NCBI GenBank assembly: GCA_950097015.1
Contig: CATNEN010000003.1
Coordinates: forward strand, 9,343,501 to 9,407,500
Direction: 5' to 3'
Length of the DNA: 64,000 bases
Source of the DNA: Macrostomum hystrix
Taxonomy: Eukaryota; Platyhelminthes; Macrostomidae
Shown in pieces: positions 45,103-56,274 of this stretch; the stretch's first letter is position 1; the number at the start of each line of letters is the position of its first letter. The notes beneath the pieces were generated by a model. The model was not told the DNA's origin. It saw nothing but the letters and a program-made list of their open reading frames with translations, and did not search any database. Both the position numbers and the translations under genes were made by a program.

Positions 45103-45380
45103 TGAATGCTGCGTACGGCTGTTCAGTCCATGGACACGGGGAATGTCACACCCATGCCAGTACATATTCAACAGTTGGGTGAACTGAAGCCATGCAGAGC
45201 TTACGTGTCTCGGTAAATGGACACAATTTTTTCCAGTGGAGTCGGGAATCGAACCCCCAACCTTCAAGTTCGTGAGTCCAACGCTCTTACCACTTTGCTA
45301 CAACTCCCTTCAGATGCACCGGCTGGGCTGTCGGCTGCATCTCTGGCCTTATCGGGCCAGGGCAGGTGCAAATAATTATA
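45103..45380 (-). mobile_element. SINE-B copy, rearranged
   Basis: A minus-oriented SINE-B with 'cggctgttcagtccatgg', 'tgggtgaactgaagcc' and a tRNA-like head ('gggaatcgaacccccaacct') is followed by a plus-oriented 3' end ('ctgtcggctgcatctctggcc') and an (ATT)-rich tail at 45370-45400. Confidence 0.7.
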
Positions 45381-45814
45381 ATAATTATTATTATAGTAAT
45401 ACAGCCTTTAGCTTCGGCTGTGACACTGGCTTTTATTTTGAAATTGTAAAAATCTAATACAAAAAATATATAATAACTTCACACGAATCTAATATACTAC
45501 TAATATAGTACTTGAAAGTCCACGTAATGCAATTAAACAAGTCAAGTGCGATAAAAAATCGCGTTGGGTATAAAGTATTGCACCTCTCTCATTAACTAAC
45601 TCTCTCACATTAAAGAGAAGGTTATTCATCTTGCTTTCAGTATCAGGGCTGCTGTTAATAATCACAATAAGTGACAGTAATACGTACATGTCCTTTGAAT
45701 CAATCACTGAATAGATGCTTATATGTGGCTTCCGCAATGTCACTATGAGAAAATCTTTGTCATGGGGTGATTTGGCAGATCAGTCTAACGGGTTTTCCTC
45801 TCTCGATTTTTTCC

Positions 45815-45920
45815 CATTAGCGCTAGTGTATTTCATACACCCCTATCAGCGCCTCAGTGCGGCCTTGCCAGTCCTTCAAAATTGATCAGCATGCCACCCG
45901 AATGTGCCTGCATCATCTCC
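45815..45920 (+). repeat. Dispersed repeat C, copy 1
   Basis: It shares 'gtatttcatacaccccta', 'gcgcctcagtgcggccttgc' and 'cacccgaatg' with the copy at 52262-52375, both in plus orientation. Boundaries and class are unknown. Confidence 0.6.
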
Positions 45921-46279
45921 GTCTTCGGTGGTCACCTACCTATATTGAGACGGACTGCTGGACCTAGCTTCAAGGGCTACAACAGGTAGAACAAGGCCAC
46001 TATAGACACCTGACATGAATTTCCCAGATTTCACTGATTAAACCTGAACATTAGGCGCAGCTCAACCACAGTACACCCTCGCCTAGTCTGCCAACTAATC
46101 AGTCACCACCCAAAGCTGCAGTTAGCATTCGGGCGCTATAGGAGAAACCGCCCCTGATGTGTTCTATTTAATACTTCCATTATTTTAGATGGAAACCCCC
46201 TTTAGTATAAGATCTGGCGGTGAAATTGCGTGGTAGTTCTACTTTTAATATGCACGTATAATTGCCATAGTGGTTACAT

Positions 46280-46590
46280 AGCTCGGTCATAAGTCGAGAC
46301 CATGACATTTATTTGGGGCGCAGCCGCGGAGAGAAGGCTTGGGGGCTTGTCGTGCAATTTGCGCCTTTTAGGGCCAATTCCTACAAGGCACAGTGACAGT
46401 GTACACTGACTGAAGATGAGAAAGTCAGGGCAGATGTACACACCTGTGTCAGCGTGTGCCTGCGTACAGTATCAGAGTGCCTGTGTGCTCAGGAGTCAGC
46501 GAAATGGGCAGAATTGCCTCCTCGCTGGCTGCGGGTCTAGTGTCACCAAATGATGTGCCATTGCCCGCAGCCCTCCTGCCAACACATGTT
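46280..46590 (+). mobile_element. SINE-A copy (intergenic)
   Basis: Contains 'tttggggcgcagccgcgg', 'gggggcttgtcgtgcaattt', 'aagtcagggcagatgtacac', 'cagaattgcctcctcgctgg' and the 3' block 'gcagccctcctgcc'. The tRNA-like head is decayed. Confidence 0.85.
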
Positions 46591-46599
46591 TTCCAGCGA

Positions 46600-47025
46600 T
46601 GTGTTGTGCCGCCGCCGGCCAAAAACGAGCCAATGACCTGAATGGTTCCTGTTTATGCAAAGACACAAATTTATTTAAACACAAATATGCTCACAGCACC
46701 CAGCTTCATAATACACCTGTCCGATATGTTTATTTGCTTTAGACAATCTCTGATTTTTCGCATGACCCATACCCGCTTGTGTTGAATCCTAGAGATAAGA
46801 AACGGAAGCAGAAAAATACTATGGCGGTCTTAATCAAATGAATATATTTACTCAGAAAGATAACTTGGGGCTCGTGCCACTCGAGTATTTTTTTTTGGAT
46901 AATCAAATCAGGCTTTCAAATTGTATTCGTTCCTTACTCATAACTAAGGCCTCCTGGTTAAAAAATTTGAAATGCGAAATTTCAGGTGCTTTTCAAATTC
47001 CTCATTCAATTTGCACAAGTTTCCC
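46600..47025. other. Intergenic spacer
   Basis: No supported gene; it leads into a CT-rich array. Confidence 0.4.
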
Positions 47026-47029
47026 TCCT

Positions 47030-48480
47030 CTCCCTTCCTCTCCCTTCCTCTTTTCTTTGTAGCTCTTGTCTCTCCCCCTTTCTTCTGCCTCTCTTTCCCT
47101 TTTCTCTGTGTCTCTTTCCCTTTTCTCTGTCTCTCTTCCCTTTTTCTCTGCCTCTTTTTCCCTTTTCTCTCTCTCTCTTTCCCTTTTCTCTGTGTCTCTC
47201 TTTCCCTTTTCTCTGTGTCTCTTTCCCTTTTCTCTGTGTCTCTTCCCTTTTCTCTGTCTCTCTTCCCTTTTTCTCTGCCTCTCTTTCCCTTTTCTCTGCC
47301 TCTCATTCCCTTTCTTCTGTCTCTCTTTCCCCTTTCTCTGTCTCTCTTCCCTTTTCTTCTGTCTCTCTTTCCCCTTTCTCTGTCTCTCTTCCCCTTTCTT
47401 CTGTCTCTCCCTTTTCTCTGTCTCTCTTTCCCTTTTCTCTGTCTCTCTTCCCCTTTTCTCTGCCTCTCTTTCCCTTTTCTCTGCCTCTCTTTCCCTTTTC
47501 TCTGTCTCTCTTCCCTTTTTCTCTGCCTCTTTTTCCCTTTTCTCTCTCTCTCTTTCCCTTTTCTCTGTGTCTCTCTTTCCCTTTTCTCTGTGTCTCTTTC
47601 CCTTTTCTCTGTGTCTCTTCCCTTTTCTCTGTCTCTCTTCCCTTTTTCTCTGCCTCTCTTTCCCTTTTCTCTGCCTCTCATTCCCTTTCTTCTGTCTCTC
47701 TTTCCCCTTTCTCTGTCTCTCTTCCCCTTTCTTCTGTCTCTCTTTCCCCTTTCTCTGTCTCTCTTCCCCTTTCTTCTGTCTCTCCCTTTTCTCTGTCTCT
47801 CTTTCCCTTTTCTCTGTCTCTCTTCCCCTTTTCTCTGCCTCTCTTTCCCTTTTCTCTGCCTCTCTTTCCCTTTTCTCTGTCTCTCTTCCCCTTTCTTCTG
47901 TCTCTCTTTCCCCTTTCTCTGTCTCTCTTTCCCTTTTCTCTGTCTCTCTTCCCCTTTTCTCTGCCTCTCTTTCCCTTTCTTCTGTCTCTCTTTCCCCTTT
48001 CTCTGTCTCTCTTCCCCTTTCTTCTGTCTCTCCCTTTTCTCTGTCTCTCTTCCCCTTTTCTCTGCCTCTCTTTCCCTTTTCTCTGCCTCTCTTTCCCTTT
48101 CTTCTGTCTCTCTTTCCCCTTTCTCTGTCTCTCTTCCCCTTTCTTCTGTCTCTCTTTCCCCTTTCTCTGTCTCTCTTTCCCTTTTCTCTGTCTCTCTTCC
48201 CCTTTTCTCTGCCTCTCTTTCCCTTTCTTCTGTCTCACTTTCCCTTTTCTGTCTCTCTTCCCCTTTCTTCTGTCTCACCCTTTCTTCTGTCTCACCCTTT
48301 CTTCTGTCTCACCCTTTCTTCTGTCTCACCCTTTCTTCTGTCTCACCCTTTCTTCCGTCTCACCCTTCTTCTGTCTCGCTTCCCTTTTCTCTGTCGCTCT
48401 CCCCTTTTCCTGTCTCTTCCCCTTCTCTCATCTCCCTTTTTCCACCCCTTCCCGCTTTCTCCCTGTATGCTTTCTCTCCC
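47030..48480. repeat. CT-rich minisatellite (about 1.4 kb)
   Basis: A pyrimidine array of units like 'ctctgtctctctttccctttt', with 'cttctgtctctc' and 'ctctgcctctctttcc' variants and a 5' block (about 47100-47400) repeated at about 47470-47780. The periods leave all three plus-strand frames and one minus frame open for about 450-510 codons; I treat none as a gene. Confidence 0.95.
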
Positions 48481-48986
48481 TTCCTAATATGCTCTCACTA
48501 TTCCTTCATTTAGCGTAAGCACCTTACATACAGGAGATTAAGGTTTGAGAAATTAGGTTATAACACTGCCGCCTTGGTGCCAATATGGATTTAATTGGCA
48601 AAATAAAGGATCCAAATTTAGTTGATAAATAACGAGTTCTAAAATGTAGGCAAAAAGCGAAAGCAATTAGCCTACGAAAAAAGCATAGTCTATTAAATTA
48701 GTTTGTCGCTAATCTGTCTCTATAGTGCCCTAATCAATGCCTCGGGGTTTTTAATACACAGCAAAGGCAATATGCTCGTACAGCAGCATCTCGGCAGTGC
48801 ATTGCCAATGCCGCCTATACCGGAAAACATGCTATTGGTCCGTTTGGCTGGTTGGAGACTAAAGGGTGTAAAATAGTGCCAATTTTGGTATAAATCTAGC
48901 ACAGCACACCTGTAGATAAACGCTATAAGTGGTTTTAGACAAGATCAGCAACACAGCTATAGTTGGTTAAGTTTCATCTAGTGAAA

Positions 48987-51900
48987 ATGTTAAACATGAA
49001 CAACACAACGCAAGATAATGCAACGGCTATGAATGACTTTGGTGAGTTTGTACGAGTATTTAGAGCGACCGTGTCTATAAATTACTGAATGCATTTGAAG
49101 GCTGCGTACAGCTGTTCAGTCCATGGACTGGTGTGGACGCCACACCCACCCTCCATTCCCCCAATGAGCTAATGCTGCAGGTACCCAATTAACAGTTGGG
49201 TGAACTGAAGCAACGCAGAGTTGAAGTGTCTTGCTAAAGGACACAGTTTTTTTCCGGAGGAGTAGGGAATCGAACCTCCGACGCTCAAACCACTAAGCTA
49301 CAACCCCTAGCAGGTCCAGCTAGTACAAAAGCAGTACACAGAAAGCAAAAAATAATAAATATGAAAAAAAGATTAAAGTTAATTAGTAAAATTTAATAGC
49401 TATTAACTACCAGAACTAAATTGAGTGTCAGAGAAACGATAACAGTGACCGAGAACCAATTAAAGTGACCCAAAACCAATTAGAGTGACCCAAAGCCATT
49501 AGAGTGACCCAAAGCCATTAGAGTGACCCAGAACCAATCAGAGTGACCCAGAGCCAATTAGAGTGACCTAGAACCAATCAGAGTGACCCAGAGCTAATAA
49601 GAGTGACCTAGAACCAATCAGAGTGACCCAGAGCTAATAAGAGTGACCTAGAACCAATCAGAGTGAACCAGAGCCAATTAGAGTGACCCAAAACTAATTT
49701 GAGTGACCCAAAGCCATTAGATCAGTGACACATAAGCAATCAGAGTGACTCAGAACCAACCAGAGTGACCCAAAACCAACTATTGCGACTCAGAACCAAT
49801 CAGAGTGACCCAAAGCTATTAGAGTGACCCAAAACCAATCAGAGTGACCCAGAACCAGTCAGATTGACCCAGAAGCAATTAGAGTGACTCAGAACCAATT
49901 AGAGTCACCCAAAGCCATTAGAGTGACCCAAAGCCAATCAGAGTGACACAGAAGCAATTAGAGTGACCCGGAACCAATCTCAGTGACCCAGAGCCAATCA
50001 GAGTGACCCAAAATCATCATAGTGACCCAGAACCAATCAGAGTGACCCATAAGCAATCAGAGTGACTCATAACTAATTAGAGTGACCCAGAAGCAATCAG
50101 AGTGACTCATAACTAATTAGAGTGACCCATAAGCAATCAGAGAGACTCAGAACCAATCAGAGTGACCCTGAACCAATCAGAGTGACCCATAAGCAATCAG
50201 AGTGACTCATAACTAATTAAAGTGACCCATAAGCAATCAGAGTGACCCAGAATTAATCAGAGTGACCCATAAGCAATCAGAGTGACTCATAACTAATTAA
50301 AGTGACCCATAAGCAATCAGAGTGACCCAGAATTAATCAGTGTGACCCATAAGCAATCAGAGTGACTCATAACTAATTAGAGTGACCCATAAGCAATCAG
50401 AGTGACTCAGAACCAATCAGAGTGACCCAGAACCGATCAGAGTGACCCAAAACCGATCAGAGTGACCCAAAACCAATCAGTGACCGAGAACTTTGAATGC
50501 TTGAGTGATTTTATAAAATTTAGTTTGTTTATAACGTTGCTAACATCAGCACAAATACACTACCAAATTTGACCAATCCAGACTATTCAAAGGCGATATC
50601 TGTAGCCAGAATGTTCGTCGAGGCACTCAGGCTATACGCCGCGCCAGTGCTGACACTAGCCTGTGCAGTCGGCTCCTGCCTGATCCTGTACTCGGCTATA
50701 AAGCGACGGCGTATTCTGCCGTCGAAGCACTATGTTCTAGTGCTACTTACGGTGGCTGATCTCGTTACAATTCTCTCAAGGTGAGGCCATTTTTATGTAC
50801 AAAAGAATTTAAATACGAAAAATAGCGACTTCCAAAGTGTTCACAATTCTTCGATTTTCATCAGCTCGTTCTTCAACCAATTTCTCTATTACGGCCTGGG
50901 CATTCCGATGCCGCATGCGAACAACAACATCGCCTGCAAGCTCTGGTCCCTAGTGTGGATAATCAGCAACGGCCTGTCAGCCAATCTGCTCTGCTTCCTG
51001 GCCATAGACAGGCTGTACGCGGTGAGCCGGCCGCTGCAGCACAGAGCAGCTGCTAGCCGGGGTCGCTACTGTTTACTGTTGGCCGCATTCTGCGCACCAT
51101 TTTTTGCTGTCGGAGTCTACGGAGCAGCCACTTTTCGGGTGTACGAATACCTCGGGCAGTGGCATTGCTACATAGACCTGAGCCTGCCATCTGGTCTGGG
51201 CATCGCCTACCAGGCCTACGCCACGCTCATTGCAAACGGAACAGTAGGCAGCTGCTTCCTCCTGATTGCCAATGCTGTCCTAGCTGGTCGCCTCTGTGCC
51301 ATCGCTCGCTCGAGGCGGCGTCGCTGGCGACTGCCAGGATTCGGCGGTCAGGATCATCATCATCATCATCAGCAGCAGCAGCAGCAAGTCCGAGAAACAG
51401 GCGATAGCGGTATTCAACTTCAGTGCGTTGAGCATACTAAATAATTAATTATTAATTGCAGGAGGGCTGCGGGCAATGGTACAATATTTTGTGACACTAG
51501 ACCCGCAGCCAGCGAGGAGGCAGTTCTGCCGATTTCGCTGACTTCTAAGTACACACGCACACATACGTACGCAGGCAGACACACTGTGCCTTCTAGGGCG
51601 TAAATTGCACGACAAGCCCCAAGACTCAGCGGCTGCGCCCGATATTGTCAGCCAAGAAAAACTGTCTTTGGTTGAGCATTAAAAAATTGCACAAAGGAAT
51701 GCTTGAATCCTAAATTCTTCAGATTTTCCACCGATCTGCCTGACAAGCAACAGTCGCAAATTGAGTTAGAGCAGACAACGTCTGATTGTATTGATGTTTG
51801 CAATTATCAACAGCGCCATTATCATCGTCAGCAGCAGCAGCGGCAGAAGAATAGATCAGATTTATCCAGCACAGCTGCAGTTCGCACAGGTGTGACTTTG

Positions 51901-52125
51901 ATGGCAGCATCTGTCGCACACCTTGCTGGCTCATTGCCACGAGCCGTAACCTACCTGACCGTCGGAATCATTCAGTACGGAGGTCTGGCAAAGTCCGAGA
52001 CCGATGCCGCCCACCTGCAGCTGGTGTTTGAGTTGGCCAGCTGTTTTGACTACCTGTTCTACGCCAACTGCTCGCTCAACTGGCTCATCTACTGCGCCAG
52101 CGTGCCCGAGCTGAGGCCTTGGTAG
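48987..52125 (+). CDS. Rhodopsin-family G protein-coupled receptor (4 exons)
   Basis: Seven-transmembrane receptor of the plasma membrane. Exons: 48987-49041, 50582-50780, 50865-51422, 51723-52125 (1215 nt, 404 aa), phases consistent. The N-terminus has N-glycosylation sites at N5/N6 and N11. TM2 has 'LTVADLVT'; TM3 has C109 and ends 'AIDRLYAV' (D133-R134-L135, a DRL form of DRY); ECL2 'QWHCY' offers the disulfide partner. The third loop carries His5-Gln6 and a second Gln-rich run. TM7 ends 'NWLIY' (N390-Y394) in place of NPxxY, and only about ten residues follow, so there is no cytoplasmic tail. A peptide or amine ligand cannot be told. Exon 1 is tied on by signal-like content, GT donor and phase; its acceptor ('ccag' at 50578-50581) has a weak pyrimidine tract. 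Intron 1 holds a SINE-B and a CCAAT minisatellite; intron 3 a SINE-A. Confidence 0.8.
49088..49310 (-). mobile_element. SINE-B copy in GPCR intron 1
   Basis: Minus-oriented, with 'acagctgttcagtccatgg', 'acagttgggtgaactgaagc', 'agtgtcttgctaaagg' and a shortened tRNA-like head ('gggaatcgaacctccgac'). Confidence 0.8.
49430..50490. repeat. 20 bp minisatellite with CCAAT motifs in GPCR intron 1
   Basis: About 53 copies of a unit close to 'agagtgacccagaaccaatc'. Many copies keep the pentamer CCAAT; others read 'gcaatc' or 'taatta'. It lies between coding exons 1 and 2 of the GPCR model. Variant blocks ('cataagcaatcagagtgact') recur in order. Confidence 0.95.
51455..51645 (-). mobile_element. SINE-A copy in GPCR intron 3
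   Basis: Minus-oriented 3' part of SINE-A: 'attgcaggagggctgcggg', 'gacactagacccgcagcc', 'aggaggcagttctgcc' and 'gcacgacaagccccaag'. The tRNA-like head is missing. It takes up most of a 300 bp intron. Confidence 0.85.
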
Positions 52126-52261
52126 CCATTTTCGCTTTAACAGTAGGACTAGCAGCCATTTTGCCGTCCGTTTTTATACCAAGCGGGGATTCTACTTATG
52201 ACGATTATTTTTGCTGAGATATTCAACGGCTCTGGCCGAAGGTCTGATTTTCCTATAAGAG

Positions 52262-52375
52262 CTAGTTTATTTCATACACCCCTACTATATACACGAATTC
52301 GCACTGCGCCTCAGTGCGGCCTTGCCAGGTCTTCAAACCTTATCAGCGCGTCACCCGAATGTCCCTGCACAACTT
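52262..52375 (+). repeat. Dispersed repeat C, copy 2
   Basis: Matches the copy at 45815-45920 through 'tttatttcatacacccct', 'tgcgcctcagtgcggccttg' and 'cacccgaatg', and starts about 140 bp past the GPCR stop. Confidence 0.6.
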
Positions 52376-52975
52376 GAGTTTCATGTGCTTGCTGTCCTCC
52401 GTTGGGGTGCAGCAGAACCGATTGTCTGGGCGTAAATCACTCCCATTGGTAGTTATACTGAGAAGGGTATCAGGTTAATTAAAAATGTTTCTTTTAAATG
52501 TAAAGGTGCATTTTTAACAAACTTATTCTCAATTTTTTATTATTTTCCAGTTATTTTTTGTTGTCTTCATAGTTGACGCAAAAAAACTGCGAATCACGTT
52601 CAAATTTCGGACATTGCGGTTCGGTTTCGAGAATTTGCAGAAAATATATTATTCAAGACACAGACAAATGGTTTCCGACCCGGAAGAACTGTGATATGCT
52701 TAACTTAGGAGCATTAACAAGCCGAAATCGGTGAACAAAAATAATATAAGATTACGAAGGCCGACCTGGCAGACTTTTCAGAAAATATTTCATTTAAAAA
52801 AATGCTGATAGGGCAATTGTTACGTACTTGATAAGAGTTTCAGTATTCTGTCGTGTAAACCGCCTAAGCCTTATAAACCGTAACAGTTTTGTCGCAGAAT
52901 ACGCATGGGGAAGCGCGCAGGTGGGTTAAACCTGTGTCTGTACGCAGCGCCCGCACTAACTGCAACTGGCATTGT
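52376..52975. other. Intergenic spacer downstream of the GPCR gene
   Basis: AT-rich with no supported coding region. Confidence 0.4.
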
Positions 52976-52984
52976 CGGCAGACT

Positions 52985-53290
52985 CTTGTCTGATTCTATC
53001 ACCTGTCTCATCTCTCATCTCTACCGTGTCTCATCTCTACCGTGTCTCATCTCTACCGGGTCTTGTCTCTACCGTATCTCATCTCTTCCGTATCTCATCT
53101 CTTCCGTGTCTCATATCTTCCGTGTATCATCTCTTCCCTTTCTCATCTCTTCCATGTCTCAATTATTCCCTGTTTCATCTTCCCTCTGTCTCACCTCACA
53201 TGTCTAATAGATTCCCTATCTAATCTCGCTGCTGTTCCATACCCGTCTATCTGTTCCGTTTTTCAACTCTACCATATGTTTAATCTCTAG
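52985..53290. repeat. Degenerate 'gtctcatctct' minisatellite
   Basis: Units like 'taccgtgtctcatctc' and 'ttccgtgtctcatctc' form about 18 copies. In reverse complement they resemble the internal array of the hAT MITE at 26609-27235, so this may be the core of a decayed copy; I could not find its ends. Confidence 0.75.
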
Positions 53291-53299
53291 CAGAGTGCC

Positions 53300-53635
53300 A
53301 GCTAATATATGTAGTTGCGATCAGTTTGCATTATTTACTCGTACATCAAAGCGAAATTGCACGACTGCAGCAACATAAAACCCTGCTAACTCTGCAGTTG
53401 CGATAGGAAATCGCATGGATAGGCTGTTCTCATAGGATAGGCTGTTCTTTACACAACACTGAAGAAACTATACCGCACACGCAAGGCAAATAATTTTTGT
53501 TTTACATTCTACAGCTTGGCAAACAGATGTCACGGGAATTTAAGCTACTTTCTTAAGATCCAAAATTTTATTTTTTGCACTGAGACACAAAATCTAAACG
53601 TCTTAGTTAATGCTGAATTGACGGGGCGACAATCA
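53300..53635. other. Spacer between minisatellite and SINE-A
   Basis: Nothing recognisable. Confidence 0.35.
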
Positions 53636-53637
53636 TG

Positions 53638-53945
53638 CGTCGCGTCTACCTCACGCACCAAGGTCCTTGAGCTCGATTCCGCGGCGAGGCCACATTCATT
53701 GGGGCGCAGCCGCGGAGAGAGGGCTTGGGGGCTTGTCGTGTAATTTACGCCCTTGATGGCCAACCTCCGATATGAGACGATGAGAAAGTCAGGGCAGATG
53801 TACACACCTGTGTGAGCGAATGCCTGCGTACAGTATCTGTGTGCGTGTGTGCTCAGGAGTTAGCGAAATTGGCAGAATTGCCTCCTCGCTGGCTGCGGGT
53901 CTAGTGTCACCAAATGACGTGCAATTGCCCACAGCAACCTGCAAA
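53638..53945 (+). mobile_element. SINE-A copy upstream of the glycosyltransferase gene
   Basis: Contains 'gagctcgattccgcggcg', 'gggcgcagccgcggagag', 'aaagtcagggcagatgtaca', 'gaattgcctcctcgctggct' and a 3' end 'aacctgcaaat'. The 5' end lacks a clear box A. Confidence 0.85.
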
Positions 53946-54266
53946 TAGAGCATTCATATATTAGTACGCTCTCTATATGCCTCTACGCATAAAAACTCGC
54001 TCCTTGTTTGTTTAATTTTACAAAAGCACTATTAACAGTAGAAAGACTAGGGTAGTATGTCGCTGCTGATGGCATATAGTTCAACGACTTTTTTAGTCTC
54101 CTTTCATAGTGGACCTCGCGACTATTTTAGCTATATAAATTTTTGCTCGTAGCCTACTCAAGAATTTTGGTTTGCTGAGCTACTCAATTTAACTTAACGG
54201 CAGATTATAGCATTAGGAGCAAGAATCTGATTTATGTCAAGCTCACTCCATATATAGGCTTAAGCC

Positions 54267-55777
54267 ATGCTTCCTCCTCCTTGGCATGTCCGTCGTGTGT
54301 TCGTGGGCCTGTTACTACTTGCATCGTCAGTGCTTTTCTGGCATCTGAGTCCAAGTTCGTTGAATAACAATCAAAACCGGCTCAATCTGCAGAACAAAAG
54401 TGATCTCTACAGCCAGTCGTTAATAACGAAGAAAAAACTGAGCGCCGTGATGAAGGAGTTCGGCAGCGTCTGCCACAGCCGTCCGTGCCACGCTGCTCTG
54501 GAGTCTGCGATCGGGCGCGCCGTTGACCGAGTGCCCCGCATTCGGCACATCCTGTGGAAGAGCGACCAAGTGTCCGCCTACTTCGCCAGCCAGCTCAAGT
54601 CTTGGATGCAGTTCCATCCGCTCTGGACCTACGTTCTCTGGCGCGACAAAGATCTGGAGGTCTTTGTTGTCAGGTACTACTCAGATTTGCTGAGCAAGTT
54701 CCGGAATCTGAAGCACCACATCATGCGAGTGGACATGATTCGCTACCTGATTCTGCACCATGTGAGTTCGCCTTCAACGCCCAAGCTTAAGCATTTGTAC
54801 CTTTATAAACATTGATTGCAGGGATCGGTGACAGTGTGGTTAACACGTTCGCCTCTCGCACCACGGTTCGATTCCACGGCGAGGCCACATTTATTTGGGG
54901 CTCTGACGCGGAGAGAAGTCTTGGGGGCTTGTCGTGCAATTCGCGCCCTTGAGGGCCAACCTCCAAGGCACAGTGAAATGGGCTGAATTGCCTCCTCGCT
55001 GGCTGCGGGTCTAGTGTCACCAAATGATGTGCCACTGCCCGCAGTCCTCCTGCAAGTATTATTATTGTTTTTAATATTAACCTTGATTTCTACCGTTCTT
55101 TGTGCTGTTGCTGTTCTGTACAGTTCGGTGGAGTGTACGCAGACCTGGACTACACACTGGTGAGACCACTGGACCGGTTTCTCAAGTACCCGGCCACTGT
55201 GCCGATAACAGCGGAGGCCATTGCAATGATCTACTTCGGCATGAAGTGGCCTCCAGATCGACTGGGCAACCCGGCTCTGATGATCTCGGAGCCGCAGCAC
55301 CCGTTCTTCTTCTTCTGCATCCTGCAGTTGGCTGCCAACCCGACTCAAGACATTTTCAAGTTTGCCGGTCCCCTCGGCCTCTCCGCCATGGTGAACAAGT
55401 TTTCCACCGATTTCCCGATCAAGGAAGAACCCACCGGCATCGTGCTCGTACCACCGTCGCGAGCCTTTGACGCATTCGCCAACAACAGCTTCATTAGCAG
55501 CACGACTATTCACAAGAAAAACTGGATAAAAAGTCTTAGCTCTCAGTGCAAAAGTATCAGCGCATCAAAGACCTCCGCTGCACAGCTGAAGGAATACTGC
55601 AAGGATGTGTACAACATGGATCCGATCACGAACAAAAGCGACATCGCCTACGCTCTCCATGACACAAAGAAGCTCCGCACGTCCTACGACCGATTGGGCT
55701 CACCACAGTTCTCTGAGAATTTGGTCGACATCAGAAGCGTGATACCCAACATCATAATGGCCAGTGAAATGTTCTGA
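54267..55777 (+). CDS. GT32-type glycosyltransferase with DXD motif, type II membrane protein (2 exons)
   Basis: Exons 54267-54761 and 55124-55777 join in phase 0 (1149 nt, 382 aa). The N-terminus is a short basic segment then one membrane anchor ('VFVGLLLLASSVLFWHL'), the layout of a Golgi type II enzyme. The lumenal part has 'RIRHILWKSD', 'WTYVLWRDKDLE', 'HIMRVDMIRYLILHH' and, right across the splice, 'FGGVYADLDY', whose D172-L-D174 is the DXD metal/nucleotide-sugar site. This block pattern is that of the Gly_transf_sug family (OCH1-like mannosyltransferases, mannosyl-inositol-phosphoceramide synthases, and A4GNT relatives). The sugar and acceptor cannot be told. Intron 1 (362 bp) is largely a SINE-A insertion. 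A decayed copy of part of exon 2 lies at 58085-58180. Confidence 0.87.
54820..55060 (+). mobile_element. SINE-A copy in the glycosyltransferase intron
   Basis: It starts with a tRNA-like head ('gtgacagtgtggttaacacg' then 'ggttcgattcc'), lacks the central block of about 90 bp, and ends 'gcagtcctcctgcaagtatt' plus 'attattg'. The internal deletion removes the 'gtacacacctgtgtg' region found in other copies. Confidence 0.9.
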
Positions 55778-55890
55778 AACTAAACTACACTGTGTGATTT
55801 TATTCATATGTATGCTAAGTGCAACATTTCAAACAGCAAAACAATTTTAACTTTGTATAAAAGTTATTAACGACTATTTGATTGCTCAAT
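55778..55890. other. 3' flank of the glycosyltransferase gene
   Basis: Short AT-rich flank of the stop codon. The nearest AATAAA (55909-55914) lies inside the adjacent small inverted-repeat element. Confidence 0.4.
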
Positions 55891-55894
55891 CAAC

Positions 55895-56017
55895 CAGTGT
55901 TGGGCGATAATAAAGGATATTCTTTAACCCTTTCTAGGCTTTTTAGTCAAACAAAAGAACAATATTTATTACTATTAGATTAAATGTATCGGATTATCGG
56001 ACCTGTGCCCAACACTG
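55895..56017. mobile_element. Small hAT-like MITE (123 bp)
   Basis: The ends are perfect 11 bp inverted repeats, 'cagtgttgggc' and 'gcccaacactg', a known hAT type of terminus. Flanks 'caatcaac' and 'aatcaaga' are similar but not a clean 8 bp duplication. It contains the AATAAA that may end the glycosyltransferase mRNA. Confidence 0.55.
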
Positions 56018-56274
56018 AATCAAGATTGCTTTACGCTGGCCTCACAGCTTCAGTAAGAAAGCACTTGGCCTTGTTTAGTTTTGTCAGTAAGAACTCTGTA
56101 TTTAAAAGCCCATGACAAGCGTATTTTTGTGATCCAGAGACCTGTACAGGAAGAAGTCGAAATACTTCTGTTTTTACTATAATTTGACCGGTCTATAATG
56201 GGATGTTAACAAAGTTCATGTCTTTTCTGCTTTTACGAGCATATCTATGAATTTTTGTATGATACTCGGGGGGG

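Noticed and set aside
46944-48518. Open frames of 440-510 codons on both strands
   Set aside because: A CT-rich minisatellite keeps all three plus frames and a minus frame open at once; the Lys/Arg/Glu or Ser/Leu/Phe repeats follow from the base composition.
50546-50581. Acceptor at 50549 ('catcag') for GPCR exon 2
   Set aside because: Joined to exon 1 it gives an immediate stop; 'ccag' at 50578-50581 keeps the frame. The pyrimidine tract is weak, so the junction stays moderately uncertain.
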